This document shows positions 12,764-25,639 of a DNA stretch of 64,000 nt, in pieces (position 1 is the first letter of the stretch; each line of letters begins with the position of its first letter). Source of the DNA: Ipomoea triloba (taxonomy: Eukaryota > Streptophyta > Magnoliopsida > Solanales > Convolvulaceae); assembly GCF_003576645.1 (NCBI RefSeq), contig NC_044922.1:24922548-24986547 (forward strand), in the 5' to 3' direction. Below the pieces are notes generated by a model. The model ran no database searches and had not been told where the DNA came from. It saw only the letters and a list, made by a program, of their open reading frames with translations. Both the position numbers and the translations under genes were made by a program.

Positions 12764-13681
12764 TACATGTAAGGAAAAAATGTTCAAATTAGGAGCTGAA
12801 TTACACACAAAAGTGGTGGTCATCCCACTCGGGCTAAAAGAGCAATTAGGTCCCTAAATTGTTGTAATTTTATCAAATTTATTTTGACATGTTTTAAGTT
12901 ACTAATTTTTAAATAAAATAAAACTTAAAATGAAAAAACAATAGAAAGGAAAAAAGCCACCCTTTCCCGTTTTCATATCTACCGTGGAGATGAAGAAAAT
13001 CTCTTTGTCTACGGCCAGACATAAAAAGGGGAAGAGGTAAGTGTCTTTTCTTTTTGTTTTATTATTTAAAATTATTAAAATAAATTTAAAAATAATAATT
13101 TTTAATAGGATGAAAAGGAGCATCAGGTATGATATAAAAAGCATATCAAATTTGATTGGATTACATAATTTTAGACAATTTAGAGACTTAATTAAATTTT
13201 TTTGCTTTAAATGGCCCAATTAAATTTTTTTACATGTAATTCCGTAGTTAATTTTCAAATTCGTAATTATGTTGTTTCAATAAATCAGTCTGACTCACCG
13301 ACAAACCGCAAACTGGACTTTTTTTACTATTAAAAAACAACTTTCTGCGTCTACTGTACAGACCTTTTAGCAGACGCAGATTGGTATTAAAATGCAGATT
13401 GTAGCTATTTCTACAGGAACAGACGCAAAAGTTCAGTTTTGTGGGCAGAAAATTATAAGCAAGAGGCGAATGATCCTCTCCAGGAACAGACGCCTATTAT
13501 TAATTTTTTAAAAAATATTATTAATATAATAATAATACAATTTTTTTCCTTTACAACCTAATCAATATTTAGTTGAAACTATTCAACTTTCAAAAATCTT
13601 ATAACAATCAGCATACATCACAATACTTTTTGAAACATTTGATAAACTGACCCTTCAAATGAATAATAATATTAGAAATTA
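12335..13681. other. Intergenic, no gene recognised
   Basis: AT-rich, with a 56-bp TA microsatellite at 12703-12758. The short frames at 12902-13223 overlap on both strands, are composed of K/N/I/F and are not credible genes. A phrase around 12840-12900 resembles the ends of long-TIR MITEs. Confidence 0.5.
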
Positions 13682-14047
13682 GGAAAAAGTGTCAAATAGG
13701 CCACTGAACTTATAGTTTTTGTGCAATTGGGCCATTGAACTTAAAAAGTGTGCAATTCAACCATCAAACAAGAAAAATATGTGCAATTAGGATATTTTTC
13801 TAAAAAATTTTAATTCAATTTGAGTTAAAAACATTTATGGTAAAAGAAAACTAGTATGGTAAAAGAAAATGCCACTCTTAATACATATATGTTAGTAATA
13901 TAATTGGATTTTACCAGAAAATTTTTGTAAAAATGATCCAATTGCACAAATTTTGCTTGTTTGATGGTTGAATTGCACACTTTTTTAAGTTCAATGACCC
14001 AATTGCACAAAAGCGATAAGTTCGGTGGCCTATTTGACACTTTTTCC
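13682..14047. mobile_element. Long-TIR MITE with perfect 9-bp TSD (MULE type)
   Basis: The element begins GGAAAAAGTGTCAAATAGG and ends with the complement. It is flanked by an exact 9-bp duplication TAGAAATTA (13673-13681, 14048-14056). The inverted repeat extends more than 100 bp on each side through phrases such as GTGCAATTGGGCCATTGAAC. It is 366 bp long with no coding content. Nine-base duplications and long TIRs indicate Mutator-like mobilisation. Confidence 0.85.
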
Positions 14048-14132
14048 TAGAAATTAATAATAGCAATGGCAGAATCCTAAAACAGAAGAAAGAAACGTGA
14101 AATATATGCTGCCAAATCATAAATATCATGAC

Positions 14133-14300
14133 ACAAAAGCCAGCATTGCCAGTCAAGCGGCATGAAGTGATTCTCCCAAGTGGGAGGTCATGGGTTCGAG
14201 CCTCAGTGGGGGCAATGTTGACTTTGTTGGGCTTCAGTAGGTTGAGAAAGTATATGGACATATACTACATGTAACAGGGTCAATAGTATTCAAAAAAATA
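14133..14300 (+). mobile_element. tRNA-derived SINE (family 1)
   Basis: A-box-like GTCAAGCGGC and B-box GGGTTCGAGCC lie at tRNA-like spacing. They are followed by the family body (GTAGGTTGAGAAAGTATA) and tail (GTAACAGGGTCAATAGTATT, then A/AAT). The target duplication was not resolved. Confidence 0.7.
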
Positions 14301-15167
14301 ATAATAATAATACAGAATGGTGTTTTATGTTCCTTATCCCCAACTCCACTTATTAAATTTTGATACATCTAACGAGTATAAATAACCAAAACTCAAACAA
14401 AATAATATTTCATATTAACTTATAACAAGATATGATTATATGAAGAATGCATAATAAAATGTTGGAAGTTTCTAGCTATAAGATTTAAGACATTTACAAG
14501 TGCCCTATCATGATGTGCATTATTAACTTTTAAGTATCATCAACAACCCATGAACATTAATTGCCCAACCAAGTGCACAACAAAGATTATTGGCAAGTTA
14601 ATAATAATCTAAACCTATATAAACCTAAGGGAGTCATGTGTGCTGTGTATCATAAATATAAGATATTGATAGCATAAGCATTAATCATGTATACCAGGAC
14701 CCAGCAGGAATGGCAACAAACTCTCTACCCTGCATCATTAGTAGGTAATACGTTGTTGATTGTGCACCCTCAAGCTGGCCAGGTACTGAGACTGGCCTGT
14801 TTCATCCTCCAATAACCATGTTCCTGTTGACTTGACAAAATTTTTTTTGAGTTAAATGGCCCAATTAAATCTTTCAGTGGGTAATTTAAAACTTTTTCAA
14901 ATTCGTAATTATGTTGTTCAATAAATCAGTGGGAAACAGGATTTTGTTGCATGCCTGCCAAGTAACTTACTCTTTCCTTTTCCTTTTTGGAAATTAAAAG
15001 GATTCAATTTAACTATTCCTTCCCTAATTAAACTTTCCTTCTCCTAAACCTATTGGGATTATGCTTCCAACTGTCCTATATATATATGCATATCTATTTC
15101 ACCCCAGTTAGCACATACACAATTAATTAATACATAGGTAGCAGAGTAAATTTTCTATCCTGTCACA
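14301..15167 (+). promoter_or_regulatory. Upstream region and TATA box of the F-box gene
   Basis: TATATATATATG at 15077-15088 lies 80-91 bp before the ATG at 15168 and is the likely TATA box, placing transcription start near 15110. The region farther upstream is AT-rich and no other element was recognised. Confidence 0.45.
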
Positions 15168-16190
15168 ATGATTCCTGATGTCCTTTTCGAGATTTTGACT
15201 CGAACAACCTTAGAAACAATGGATACGTGTAAGGTTGTTAGTACGGAACTGAAGGAACTCATCAACGACCCATGGTTCAAGCAAACCTACAGTCAGAAAA
15301 CAAGAAATATTTTTGGATATTTTGTTCAAACAGTCAAAGGCAATCGCCATCTATCCAAATTTGTCCCTATCAATCCAACCTTGAACGTTCAGAATAATAT
15401 TTCTATACAATGCTTTAAGGATGACTTGAAGATCTTGGCATCTTGTAGTCAAGGAATTCTGTGTTGTAGAAAGTATGAAAATAGGTCATATCAATACTAT
15501 GTTTGTAAGCCCAGCACTAGCCAACTTGTTGCATTGCCTAGTCCTAGGAAACCAGGCCAGTTATTTGAACGAGTTGCTTTGACAGTGCTTAAATCAAAAC
15601 CTTATCACTATCAAATAGTTAGATTCTCTGACGATCATTATTCGCCATCAGGACAAGATAGTTACATATGTGAGGTTTTCGATTCCAAGCTTTGGACATG
15701 GAGGCAGTCCAAAAACCTTGTAACGGAGCAATGCACGATTTTCGGCCATCAACCATCGGTCTGTATAGGTGGCATAGTCAATTGGCTTACAAACAAAAAC
15801 TCAGTTTTAGCCTTCGACTCGACAACAGAAACTCACTCAGAGTTCCCGACACCGACAGCGGAGTTGTCGAACAATGAAGGCTATGAGAAAAAGCAAATCA
15901 TGGAGTACAATGGGAAGCTAGGGTTTTCATGCGAGTACAAGTCGGAAAAACTGTTGCTTTGGGAGCTAGAAGACAGAAGAAATTGCAAGTGGAAGATAAA
16001 GAAAGTTGTGGAAATTGATAAGGATGAGAAGAGGTTGATAGGTTGCAGCCTTGCAGACATGGCTTTGATGAGTGGATATAGGCTTCAGGTGTATGAACAG
16101 AGCGGTCTGTATTTGCCTATGGATATTTTTCCCTTCCGATCAGACTGGGCGCCAGTTAATTTGAAGGGTGATGAGATGACTGGGTTTTGA
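15168..16190 (+). CDS. F-box protein with F-box-associated domain
   Basis: A single-exon, 340-aa protein. Residues 1-40 (IPDVLFEILTRTTLETMDTC, then KVVSTELKELINDPWF) match the F-box, which binds SKP1/ASK in SCF ubiquitin ligases. The rest has the layout of an F-box-associated domain, with a CRKYENRSYQYYVCKPSTSQ segment (strand-rich blades). That domain normally holds the substrate, which cannot be told here. The start is chosen because it is the first ATG after the TATA box and already places the F-box at the very N-terminus, as is common. No frameshift is seen. It belongs to a very large, fast-evolving plant family, so orthology is not assigned. Confidence 0.8.
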   Translation: MIPDVLFEILTRTTLETMDTCKVVSTELKELINDPWFKQTYSQKTRNIFGYFVQTVKGNRHLSKFVPINPTLNVQNNISIQCFKDDLKILASCSQGILCCRKYENRSYQYYVCKPSTSQLVALPSPRKPGQLFERVALTVLKSKPYHYQIVRFSDDHYSPSGQDSYICEVFDSKLWTWRQSKNLVTEQCTIFGHQPSVCIGGIVNWLTNKNSVLAFDSTTETHSEFPTPTAELSNNEGYEKKQIMEYNGKLGFSCEYKSEKLLLWELEDRRNCKWKIKKVVEIDKDEKRLIGCSLADMALMSGYRLQVYEQSGLYLPMDIFPFRSDWAPVNLKGDEMTGF

Positions 16191-16591
16191 GGGTCGATAT
16201 GAAACAACGTTTTGTTCTTTAATTTGCATGTTCTGTAGACTGTAGTTAGTTAAAGCATTCTTTTTTGTACTGATCTGAATGTTTTTATATTTGAGCTATT
16301 TTTTTATTCTATTGTTTATTATTTTTTGTGAGTATGGTTTGAACGAGCTCAGTATTGAATTTTAATTTAATAATTATGGAGTAGTAAATAGTAATGACTG
16401 AGTTTTAATAAAACTTGTTGACTAGATTATCTATTTGTGTATTGAATGTATATTATTTAATAATATACAAAATAATGTATGTTTAATACTCAAATAATAT
16501 ATTTTTAATATATTAAAAATGTATTTTTTATTTATGATCCATACAATCCTGAACCACGATGATTGATTTGTATATAGATATCATCAAATTA

Positions 16592-17251
16592 GGGGGTTGT
16601 TATGCTGTGGACCCAGGTCCACATTGCAAGGTGCACCTGGGTCTACATTCACATATACTATACTCTACATTCACATACACTATACTATACATTCACTCTT
16701 TGTAAACTCTACATTCACACATTACAGGATTATATGTTTAGTAACTATATTACCATTATCTACATTCACACTTTGTAAACTCCACATTCACACTTTGTAA
16801 ACTCCACATTCATACATTACAGGATTATATGTTTAGTAACTATATTACCACTGTTATGCATTCACACATTCAAAACTCTATATTCACAGGTCCTATACTC
16901 CATATTCACAACTTGAGAATTCCACATTCACACATTACAGAGCTACAAGTTGCTAGAACTTCTTAACTCTATTACAGATTCACACATGCATAACTCTACA
17001 TTCACGATTTCTATACTCCATATTCACAATTTGAAACCTCCACATTCACACATTTCTGGGCAACTCTACATTCACACAATCATAAATCTACATTCACGAT
17101 TTCTATACTCTACATTCACACTTTGAAACCTTTACATTCACACATTTTTAGACAACTATATATTCAGCAATATGTTTACTAATTAAAAAAAAAAAAAAAA
17201 GAGCGACAAAAACGACGTAGTTTTGGACCCAGGTCCACAGCATAATTTGCC
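16592..17251. mobile_element. GTGGACC-family MITE, copy 4
   Basis: The ends are TTATGCTGTGGACCCAGG and, complemented, ATTATGCTGTGGACCTGGG. Flanks share CAAATTA (16585-16591, 17252-17258). The centre is a degenerate minisatellite of about 20-25 bp built on ACATTCACACTTTGTAAACT, with at least a dozen units. An AAAACGACGTAGTTTT palindrome variant sits next to the right end. Short frames inside are repeat artefacts. Confidence 0.8.
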
Positions 17252-17629
17252 CAAATTATGTGTAGGAACAGCCAATAAACGGATTGGGTCATTATCCAAT
17301 AAGACACTTATTAGGACTTAGATTTGATCAATTATTTTCTATTTCTTTCTTTTAGCCTAATTGGAAATTTTATTTATTTATTTTTTGAAATAGTAGGAAA
17401 AAATTTATCAAGGTAAAAAAAAAAAAAAAAAAAAAAAACGAATTGTACATACACATGGGAAATATAAAATATTATGGAACTCTTTTTGACCTTCACATGT
17501 GATTTTTCAGCTACTCAGAGACTTTCAGTGACCTTTTATTGTCTCTTCAATTTGCACCTATTCACTTATAAATAGGCATTCTCATTTTTGTACCAAGTGA
17601 GCTTGAGTGTGCAAGTTGAAGGGTGTGTT

Positions 17630-18080
17630 TGGTTCGCACACATGGGAATCGAAATCGGGATGAGTATCAAATACTTGGTATTTTGGTAAATTTATCGGGT
17701 CTTTCTCCATCCGTTTAACGGTTCAGGAACACCCACGTTCGCTCCGGGAGGCATTGGAGATGGCTCAGAGGGAATCGTCACTTGTGAGAATCGAACCCGG
17801 GTTCTCTCGAAAATTTTCCCCACAAAGAGAGTTCACTCGCCACTTGAGCTACCCCATTCAGTTATTTTGCATGTTTCTAGGGTGAAATGAGAATAATTAT
17901 TAATAGTTGGGAAAGATTGAAAAGGAAGAGGATGAAACTCTTATTTTATTAGGGAATGATTTTTGCAATTAATGGTGTAATCAAAACTCATAATAGTGTT
18001 CTTAAAACCTGTCAACCAAATTATAACAATGACTTTGATACTCATTCCTGATAGCTAAATTTGTCAACCAAACACACCCT
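17630..18080. mobile_element. TIR element (GTGTGTTTGGTTCGCA family) with nested SINE
   Basis: AGGGTGTGTTTGGTT on the left is matched by AACCAAACACACCCT on the right. The same family occurs at about 33650-34140, and a relative at about 25094-25635. No transposase is present. A tRNA-derived SINE is inserted near 17700-17862. Confidence 0.65.
17700..17862 (-). mobile_element. tRNA-derived SINE (family 2)
   Basis: Read on the minus strand it starts GGGGTAGCTCAAGTGGCGAG, with an A box, and carries a B box GGGTTCGATTC. It matches the better-delimited copy at 18469-18610. It interrupts the surrounding TIR element. Confidence 0.7.
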
Positions 18081-18468
18081 AAGTTTATTTTAAGAGTTTT
18101 TTTTTATCTTTGATATTATGCTCTTACCGAATTCCCATTATATGGAGAAGTAGTTGTTATAGTTTTACTTATGCACGTTACATCAATTGAACTAGTAAGC
18201 GGAAAAGTTACATACATTTTTTATTTTTTTAAACCCTTGCAAAACTTTTATTGATCAAAAAAACCCTTGCAAAACTTGCAAGGCTGTCAACTTGTCTTGT
18301 TAATGTACTAGCATGTGCAACTTTCATCATCTTGTCATTTTGCGAGGTGGAGCCAATTATTATTATCTTTTGTAATAAAATTAATTGTTAGTGTTATTGT
18401 ATTATATTTTGAGAACGGATTGAAATGATAGGGATATAAATAAAGCAATAACATAGAGTGTTGACTCT

Positions 18469-18610
18469 TTTTTTTTTGTAAATTCACGGGGTCTTAACGG
18501 TCCAGGAGGCGGGAGAATCGTCACTCGTGGGAATCGAACCCGAGTTCATTCAAAATTCTTCCTTACAAAGAGAACTCACTTGCCACTTGAGCTACCCCAT
18601 TGGATTATAA
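18469..18610 (-). mobile_element. tRNA-derived SINE (family 2) with TSD
   Basis: The minus strand reads GGGGTAGCTCAAGTGGCAAG then GGGTTCGATTCCCACG, and ends in an A run. Flanks are AGTGTTGACTCT (18457-18468) and AGTGTTCACTCT (18611-18622), a 12-bp duplication with one mismatch. Structure and target duplication fit LINE-driven retroposition. Confidence 0.85.
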
Positions 18611-18825
18611 AGTGTTCACTCTACAAAGTGAAAGAATATTATAAAAATGTTAATATTATTTATTATTATCACGCAAGGGATGCCTACAATTGTCACTTCC
18701 TATTCGTTATTTCTTAATGTGTCATTTTTATTGAATATGTAGATTTCTTATTCACTTATGGTGGGATCAACTAATTCACCAATAATCTATGAAAATACAT
18801 ATATTTCTTTGTTTGTTTTTGGTAA

Positions 18826-19024
18826 CCTCAGCCAGATGACAAGAGATTCACACTTGTAACAAGATCACGAGTTTGAATCATTGCCCCCTTAGTTTGAGCT
18901 GGTCAGCTATGATTAACCTAGGTCGGTTTACTTCATTTTGATCATTTGCCGACTAGGATTACAGAGCAGGGTTTACCTACACCCAAAAGTGTCGTGGGGT
19001 TTCTCTCGTCATCCAAAAAAAAAA
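18826..19024 (+). mobile_element. SINE (family 3)
   Basis: CCAGATGACAAGAGATTCAC followed by a B-box-like GAGTTTGAATC and a body containing GTTTGAGCTGGTCAGCTATG, ending in a long A run. A second copy of the body lies at 54169-54345. Confidence 0.65.
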
Positions 19025-19158
19025 ATTACGTTTCTTTTTTTTTTTTTTTTAAATCCAAAAATGTCTAATAGGGAGTGGAAATTGTAGGGATAGCAAACAT
19101 GCATTTTCAATATAATTTATTATTTTCCTTTTCCTTTTGCATGACATTATATTTTCTC

Positions 19159-19525
19159 GAATAAATTTCACTTTTGGTCCCCTGGCTATTATACATGAAT
19201 CACATTTTGTCCTTGACTATTAAATTTTTTTAATAATTAAGTGGATGACTATGTAATTTGTATCACATTTGGTCCTATGGTCCAATTTCTCGGCCAACTA
19301 TTGCATGCCAAAAGTACTCTTTCAGAAATGCTCCTTCCGGAAGAAGCAAATGCAGTGTTCTTCCCGGAAGAAACACTTTCAACAATAATTGGCCGAGAAA
19401 TTAGAGGACATGATTAAATGTGACACAAATTATATAGTCATACACCTAATTAAAAAAAATTTAATACTCATGAAGCAAATGTGATTCATGTATAATAATC
19501 ATGAAATCAAAAGTGAAATTTTCTC
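19159..19525. mobile_element. Long-TIR MITE (MULE type)
   Basis: The ends GAATAAATTTCACTTTTGG and, complemented, GAGAAAATTTCACTTTTG pair over most of the 367 bp. Flanks are TATTTTCTC (19150-19158) and TATTTTCTG (19526-19534). The centre includes a short GC-rich hairpin around CCGGAAGAAGC/CCCGGAAGAA. No coding content. Confidence 0.8.
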
Positions 19526-19534
19526 TATTTTCTG

Positions 19535-21527
<1,993 letters not shown>

Positions 21528-21831
21528 GCTCCCTCTATAAGCAAGCTTCGTAGATTAAGTTTTATGCTATATTTGTCTCTTTTCGCTTTCAATCTCAAAC
21601 CATCCAAATCAGACAACAGTAGACCACAATTCACAGCACAGTTCAGACTTCGGCAATTCGCACTTCATCCTTCGCATAATCGCATGTTCTTCTTCAATCT
21701 TCAAGCTGCAAGTCTATAGGTAAATTATTTTATTTTATTTTTAAATTCTTTGAATCTTTGGATCTTTTTAATGAATTACTCTTTATTGGAGCAGTCCACA
21801 CCACGACAACAAGTCTAGATATTGTAGTTAA

Positions 21832-22130
21832 GGGTGTGTTTGGTAACCCGGAAAATGATTTCCGAAAATTATTTTTCGAGTTTTTGGTGTTTGACAACGT
21901 CTAGAAAATGCGGTCAATGACCCTTTTTTCTGAAAACAACTTTTGAACAAAAAGTCCGGAAGTCATTTTCCGAAAACTTTTTCCGTGAATTGCTATGGTT
22001 TAGTTTCCCGTTCCGGCGGTCTAGTTTCTGCCGGAAATCAGTCCGCCTGAATTGCTATGGTTTCAGCCAGAAACTAGAGCAGATTTGCTCTAGTTTTCAG
22101 TGAAAACCAGAAACCAGAGCACCGACCTTT
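21832..22130. mobile_element. Half of a TIR element (GGGTGTGTTTGGTAACCC)
   Basis: It starts GGGTGTGTTTGGTAACCC and continues with repeated GGAAAATGATTTCCG/GTCATTTTCCG-type text. A second end was not found. Confidence 0.4.
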
Positions 22131-22342
22131 TTTTTTTTTGTCTTTTTTAAATAATAAATAATATTATTTTATATTTTAAATAAAATAATAAAAATATATA
22201 ATTATACAATTCTACTCATTTTTTAGAAAATAAACTAAACACACAAAAATATTTTTCCAGAATGCAACAAAACATAGGAAATGAAAATTTTTTTTTGAAA
22301 GGAAGGACATAGGAAATGAAATTGTTATGGTAGCTAAGTGTT

Positions 22343-22462
22343 TTTTTTTGTTTTTGAATACTACTGCAGTATCGAGGCACAAGAGTCAAGATTGACTCCA
22401 ACCCACCACCTCCCGTATAAAGGGAAGGGTTTGATGCCACTGGACCACAAGGTCCTTGGCAA
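22343..22462 (-). mobile_element. tRNA-derived SINE (family 1) with 16-bp TSD
   Basis: The minus strand starts CCAAGGACCTTGTGGTCCAG, has a B-box-like GGTGGGTTGGAGTC, and ends in AGTAGTATTC plus an A run. Flanks match over 16 bp with one mismatch (22327-22342 and 22463-22478, ATGGTAGCTAAGTGTT). Overlapping short frames are not genes. Confidence 0.8.
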
Positions 22463-22857
22463 ATGGTAGCTAAATGTTAAACGAGCTAATTGTTTTTGTA
22501 GTTTTGTTAGATGAGTTTTTGCATTTTTGGTGAGTTTTGGAAGAGAAGAAGAGAGCAAGTCCAATTACCCCATCAAATGAATATTAGTGTATTTTATTAT
22601 TCTCTCAAATTGTGATGCCCCGGCACCAATAAATCTTGACTATGCCCCCGTTTAGAATGGTAACAGATGTGTATCATAACACTACATAGTAGTTAGCTAA
22701 ATAGTTCACCGTAGTAAATTATTTATTAATTTTATATATTTTTATTTATATTTGTTACCTTTTAATTAATCGAGTTTGTGATTATATAATTAATGAAATT
22801 TGAAAATTGGGATAAAGTGACAAAAAGTAAGCATGCCGGTAGGGCGGTACCTTTTCC

Positions 22858-22867
22858 TATATATATT
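22858..22867 (+). promoter_or_regulatory. TATA box of the SRA gene
   Basis: TATATATATT about 60 bp before the ATG at 22924, preceded by CCTTTTCC. Transcription start is expected near 22890, giving a very short leader. Confidence 0.5.
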
Positions 22868-22923
22868 CACTCTTTTTCTTTAGTACGTTTTTATTCATTC
22901 TCAGAACTACACTACTGGAATCC

Positions 22924-23784
22924 ATGGCCAAGGGAGATGAGGGTGGTTGCGATTCAAAGGTTCTTGATGGTAGAAATGCAAGAAAAAGAGATGAAAAACA
23001 TGGGTGTTCAAGAAGTAGCAGAAAAAAGATAAGCAAAATAAAGAAATGGAGAAAGGAATACATTTCTTATGCTGCCAAAATGCGAGGGAGTTCAAGAAAT
23101 TTAGGCAAGGACCAGGGAGGAGAATTAATGGCAGACGAAAGAGAAAGAGTGATGGAGCTTCTAAGCAAATTCAGGGCAATATGCAAGAATCTTTTTGAAG
23201 AAAACAAGACCCAAGAGAGAGAAAGAAAGGTTTCTGAGCCTGTGATGAGAATCGACATCTTAGCAGCGAGAGAGGTGAAGAAAATGAGATCACTCTACAC
23301 AGAGAGAACCAATTCTCCAGGCCCAATTCCAGGAGTGGAAGTGGGGGACAAATTTCGTTACAGGATGGAGCTCATCCTGGTAGGCCTGCACAGCCATTTA
23401 CAGAAAGGGATAGATTTCGTGACGAATGGCGATGGGGAAAGAATTGCGACGAGCGTTGTGGCCTCGGCCTCTGGCGGGTATGCCAATGAAACGAGCGACC
23501 CAAACGTGTTGATCTATTGTGGGCAGGGCGGGGACATGGTTTCTGGGGTGCAACATGAGGATCAGAGTTTGAATAACCCTGGAAACTATGCACTGAAGAA
23601 CAGCATTAGAGTGAAGAATCCTGTGAGGGTAATCCGAGGCACCAAGGAAAAGGCATCTTCATTTGAGACAACGTTTGTGTACGATGGGCTGTACGAGGTT
23701 GTGGAATTCTGGAGAGACACTAGCTGCAGTGGCAAGGTTCTGTACAAGTTCAAGCTGGTGAGGATTACTACTGGATCATCCTGA
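22924..23784 (+). CDS. SRA/YDG-domain protein without SET domain
   Basis: A single-exon, 286-aa protein. Residues 1-60 are very basic (KKISKIKKWRKE), 70-130 are charged and probably helical, and 133-283 form an SRA/YDG domain: GPIPGVEVGDKFRYRMEL, then LVGLHSHLQKGIDF, VASGGY-like ASASGGYANE, YCGQGGD, NPVRVIRG and FVYDGLYEVVEFW. In SUVH histone methyltransferases and VIM/UHRF proteins this domain reads methylated cytosine. Here the frame stops right after it, with no pre-SET/SET or RING. Stand-alone YDG proteins are known in Arabidopsis, so the shortness need not be damage. The start is the first ATG after the TATA box. Codon usage and frame are clean. It is probably nuclear and chromatin-linked; its role is inferred from the domain only. 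Confidence 0.85.
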   Translation: MAKGDEGGCDSKVLDGRNARKRDEKHGCSRSSRKKISKIKKWRKEYISYAAKMRGSSRNLGKDQGGELMADERERVMELLSKFRAICKNLFEENKTQERERKVSEPVMRIDILAAREVKKMRSLYTERTNSPGPIPGVEVGDKFRYRMELILVGLHSHLQKGIDFVTNGDGERIATSVVASASGGYANETSDPNVLIYCGQGGDMVSGVQHEDQSLNNPGNYALKNSIRVKNPVRVIRGTKEKASSFETTFVYDGLYEVVEFWRDTSCSGKVLYKFKLVRITTGSS

Positions 23785-23911
23785 TCACTCTCAATATATG
23801 TTGCTAGTTTTAACTTTTAATTGGCAAATTCAAATAAAATTGGAATTTGTAGTAAGATTGGGGATTTGTCCCATCATTATGTGTAATGGCATTTGCTAGT
23901 TTGCGTTTCTA

Positions 23912-24115
23912 CTCTAATCAATTCTCTCTGTCTACTGAACTAGTGAGATAAGTTTGTGTGGAAGAATTTTTTTTCACTTCTCTCTGTCTACTGAACTAGT
24001 GAGATAAGTTTGCCTGGAAGAATTTTTTTCACTTCTCTCTGTCTATTGAACTAGTGAGATAAGTTTTTTTATTTCTCTCTATCTACTGAATTAGTGAGAT
24101 AAGTTTCTGTGGATG
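23912..24115 (+). repeat. Minisatellite, four units of about 50-58 bp
   Basis: Four copies of CTCTCTGTCTACTGAACTAG followed by TGAGATAAGTTT and a T-rich spacer. It starts about 130 bp after the SRA stop codon, so it may lie in or just after the 3' UTR. Units 3 and 4 have shortened spacers. Confidence 0.9.
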
Positions 24116-25093
24116 AATGTTTTTTTCACTTTTTAGTATAGGTGAAATTGGTCAAAGATGAATCATATTTGTACCAAAGATTTCAAGAAGACAAAGCAAT
24201 TGATAGTTGCATTTTTGAAGACCTGATTAAGTTAAGAAATAATCTAAAAAAAGAAGAGGAATGAAATGCATAATTCCAATAAAATTGATCAGATGACGTT
24301 GGGTGGAGAGCTGTTGCACAGTTCTACAGTGCGTTATGTTCTTGATGTGTTGTCGTTTCGACTTTCGATTTTGGATTTTCAATTTTGAATTTCAACTTTA
24401 GCCTAATTATGGATGGCTCAAGGGAAAGCTTTACTAATAAACACAACGGTTCGGTGTTATCAATTCGACTGGATACTATTATTTTCAATTTTAATACGGG
24501 AAACTACCAGTTCATCAGTTGAAAGTATATATAGATATGTACTATATTGTAATACTCAAGTATATTCTTCTCAACCACACATGATCCGGAGGTACGAAAC
24601 TACGACGACCTAACACCACGAGAAGAGTGATTTATTATTATTTTTTTTAAATTTTCCTTCAAGTCAATAGTGGATTAAATAAAATAACTATTCTAACCCT
24701 GTTATAGAGAAGTTTTTTTTTTTTTTTTGATCACAAATGGATGGAGATAAATGACCATTTGTATTAAAAAATAATAGTCGTGAATCAAGTCTACAAGGTT
24801 TGAAAGTTATGAAGTAACCATATTAGTGTCATAATACTCGTTGGACCACAAGTGTGAAAAACTCACATACAACACATCTGGACTATTATGTGAGAAAAGT
24901 TGTTAATTAGTTAACAATCAAATTTAATTTCTTCTTTAGAGAGTTGACTTGGAAAAAAAAAAGTTTGCTGATTATGGATATATATTAAATGCATTTGTTG
25001 GTAGCTTATTTTCTAAGTTTTAACATTTTTCACATAAATTTATTTAAATATTTTGGGGGGCAAGTTTATAAGTGAAAAATGAAATATATATCA
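24116..25093. other. Intergenic, no gene recognised
   Basis: AT-rich text. A poly-T tract at 24714-24728 precedes a stretch of unidentified repeat-like sequence. The short frames were judged chance ORFs. Confidence 0.4.
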
Positions 25094-25635
25094 AACGCGT
25101 GTTTGGTTCAAACATTAGAATTGGAATCGAAATCGAATACCATGTACTTGTGATGGGTTTAAACTTTAAATAGAAAGCATATATTTGTTTTGTAGTAAAT
25201 ATGAATTGGAATCAAAGTAAATAAATAAATACGGAGTAATTACATGTACACACCTTGTGGTTTGATGTCATTATTATTGTTTTGCATAAGGAATGTGTCA
25301 TGTTCGAATCTCATCCTAATCAGGATCGAGCTCTGAAAATGTTTTCTAGGATTTGGGAAGAAAGTATTAACAATTGGACTATTTTACCCTCATCAAAATT
25401 TATTAATTACACATGCATGTATATAATTTATATTATCACTATTCTTGTTAAGGGCATATTGGTCTTTATATTCATAATTCTTTACCATTCCAAACCCAAC
25501 CAAACAATGGAATTCATATTTCCAATAATTTCTTTTCCATCAACCAAATAATAGAATCTATTTTCCTGATAATTTGTTTTCCATGGAATTTGTATTCCAT
25601 TTCATTCAAATATTTTTCAAGGAACCAAACAGGGT
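25094..25635. mobile_element. TIR element (CGTGTTTGGTTC family), possible SINE inside
   Basis: CGTGTTTGGTTCAAACATT on the left and AAGGAACCAAACAGGGTG on the right form imperfect inverted ends. Inside, 25252-25345 has A-box-like TGTGGTTTGATGTC and B-box-like TGTTCGAATCTC, suggesting a nested tRNA-derived SINE. No transposase. Confidence 0.5.
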
Positions 25636-25639
25636 GCAA

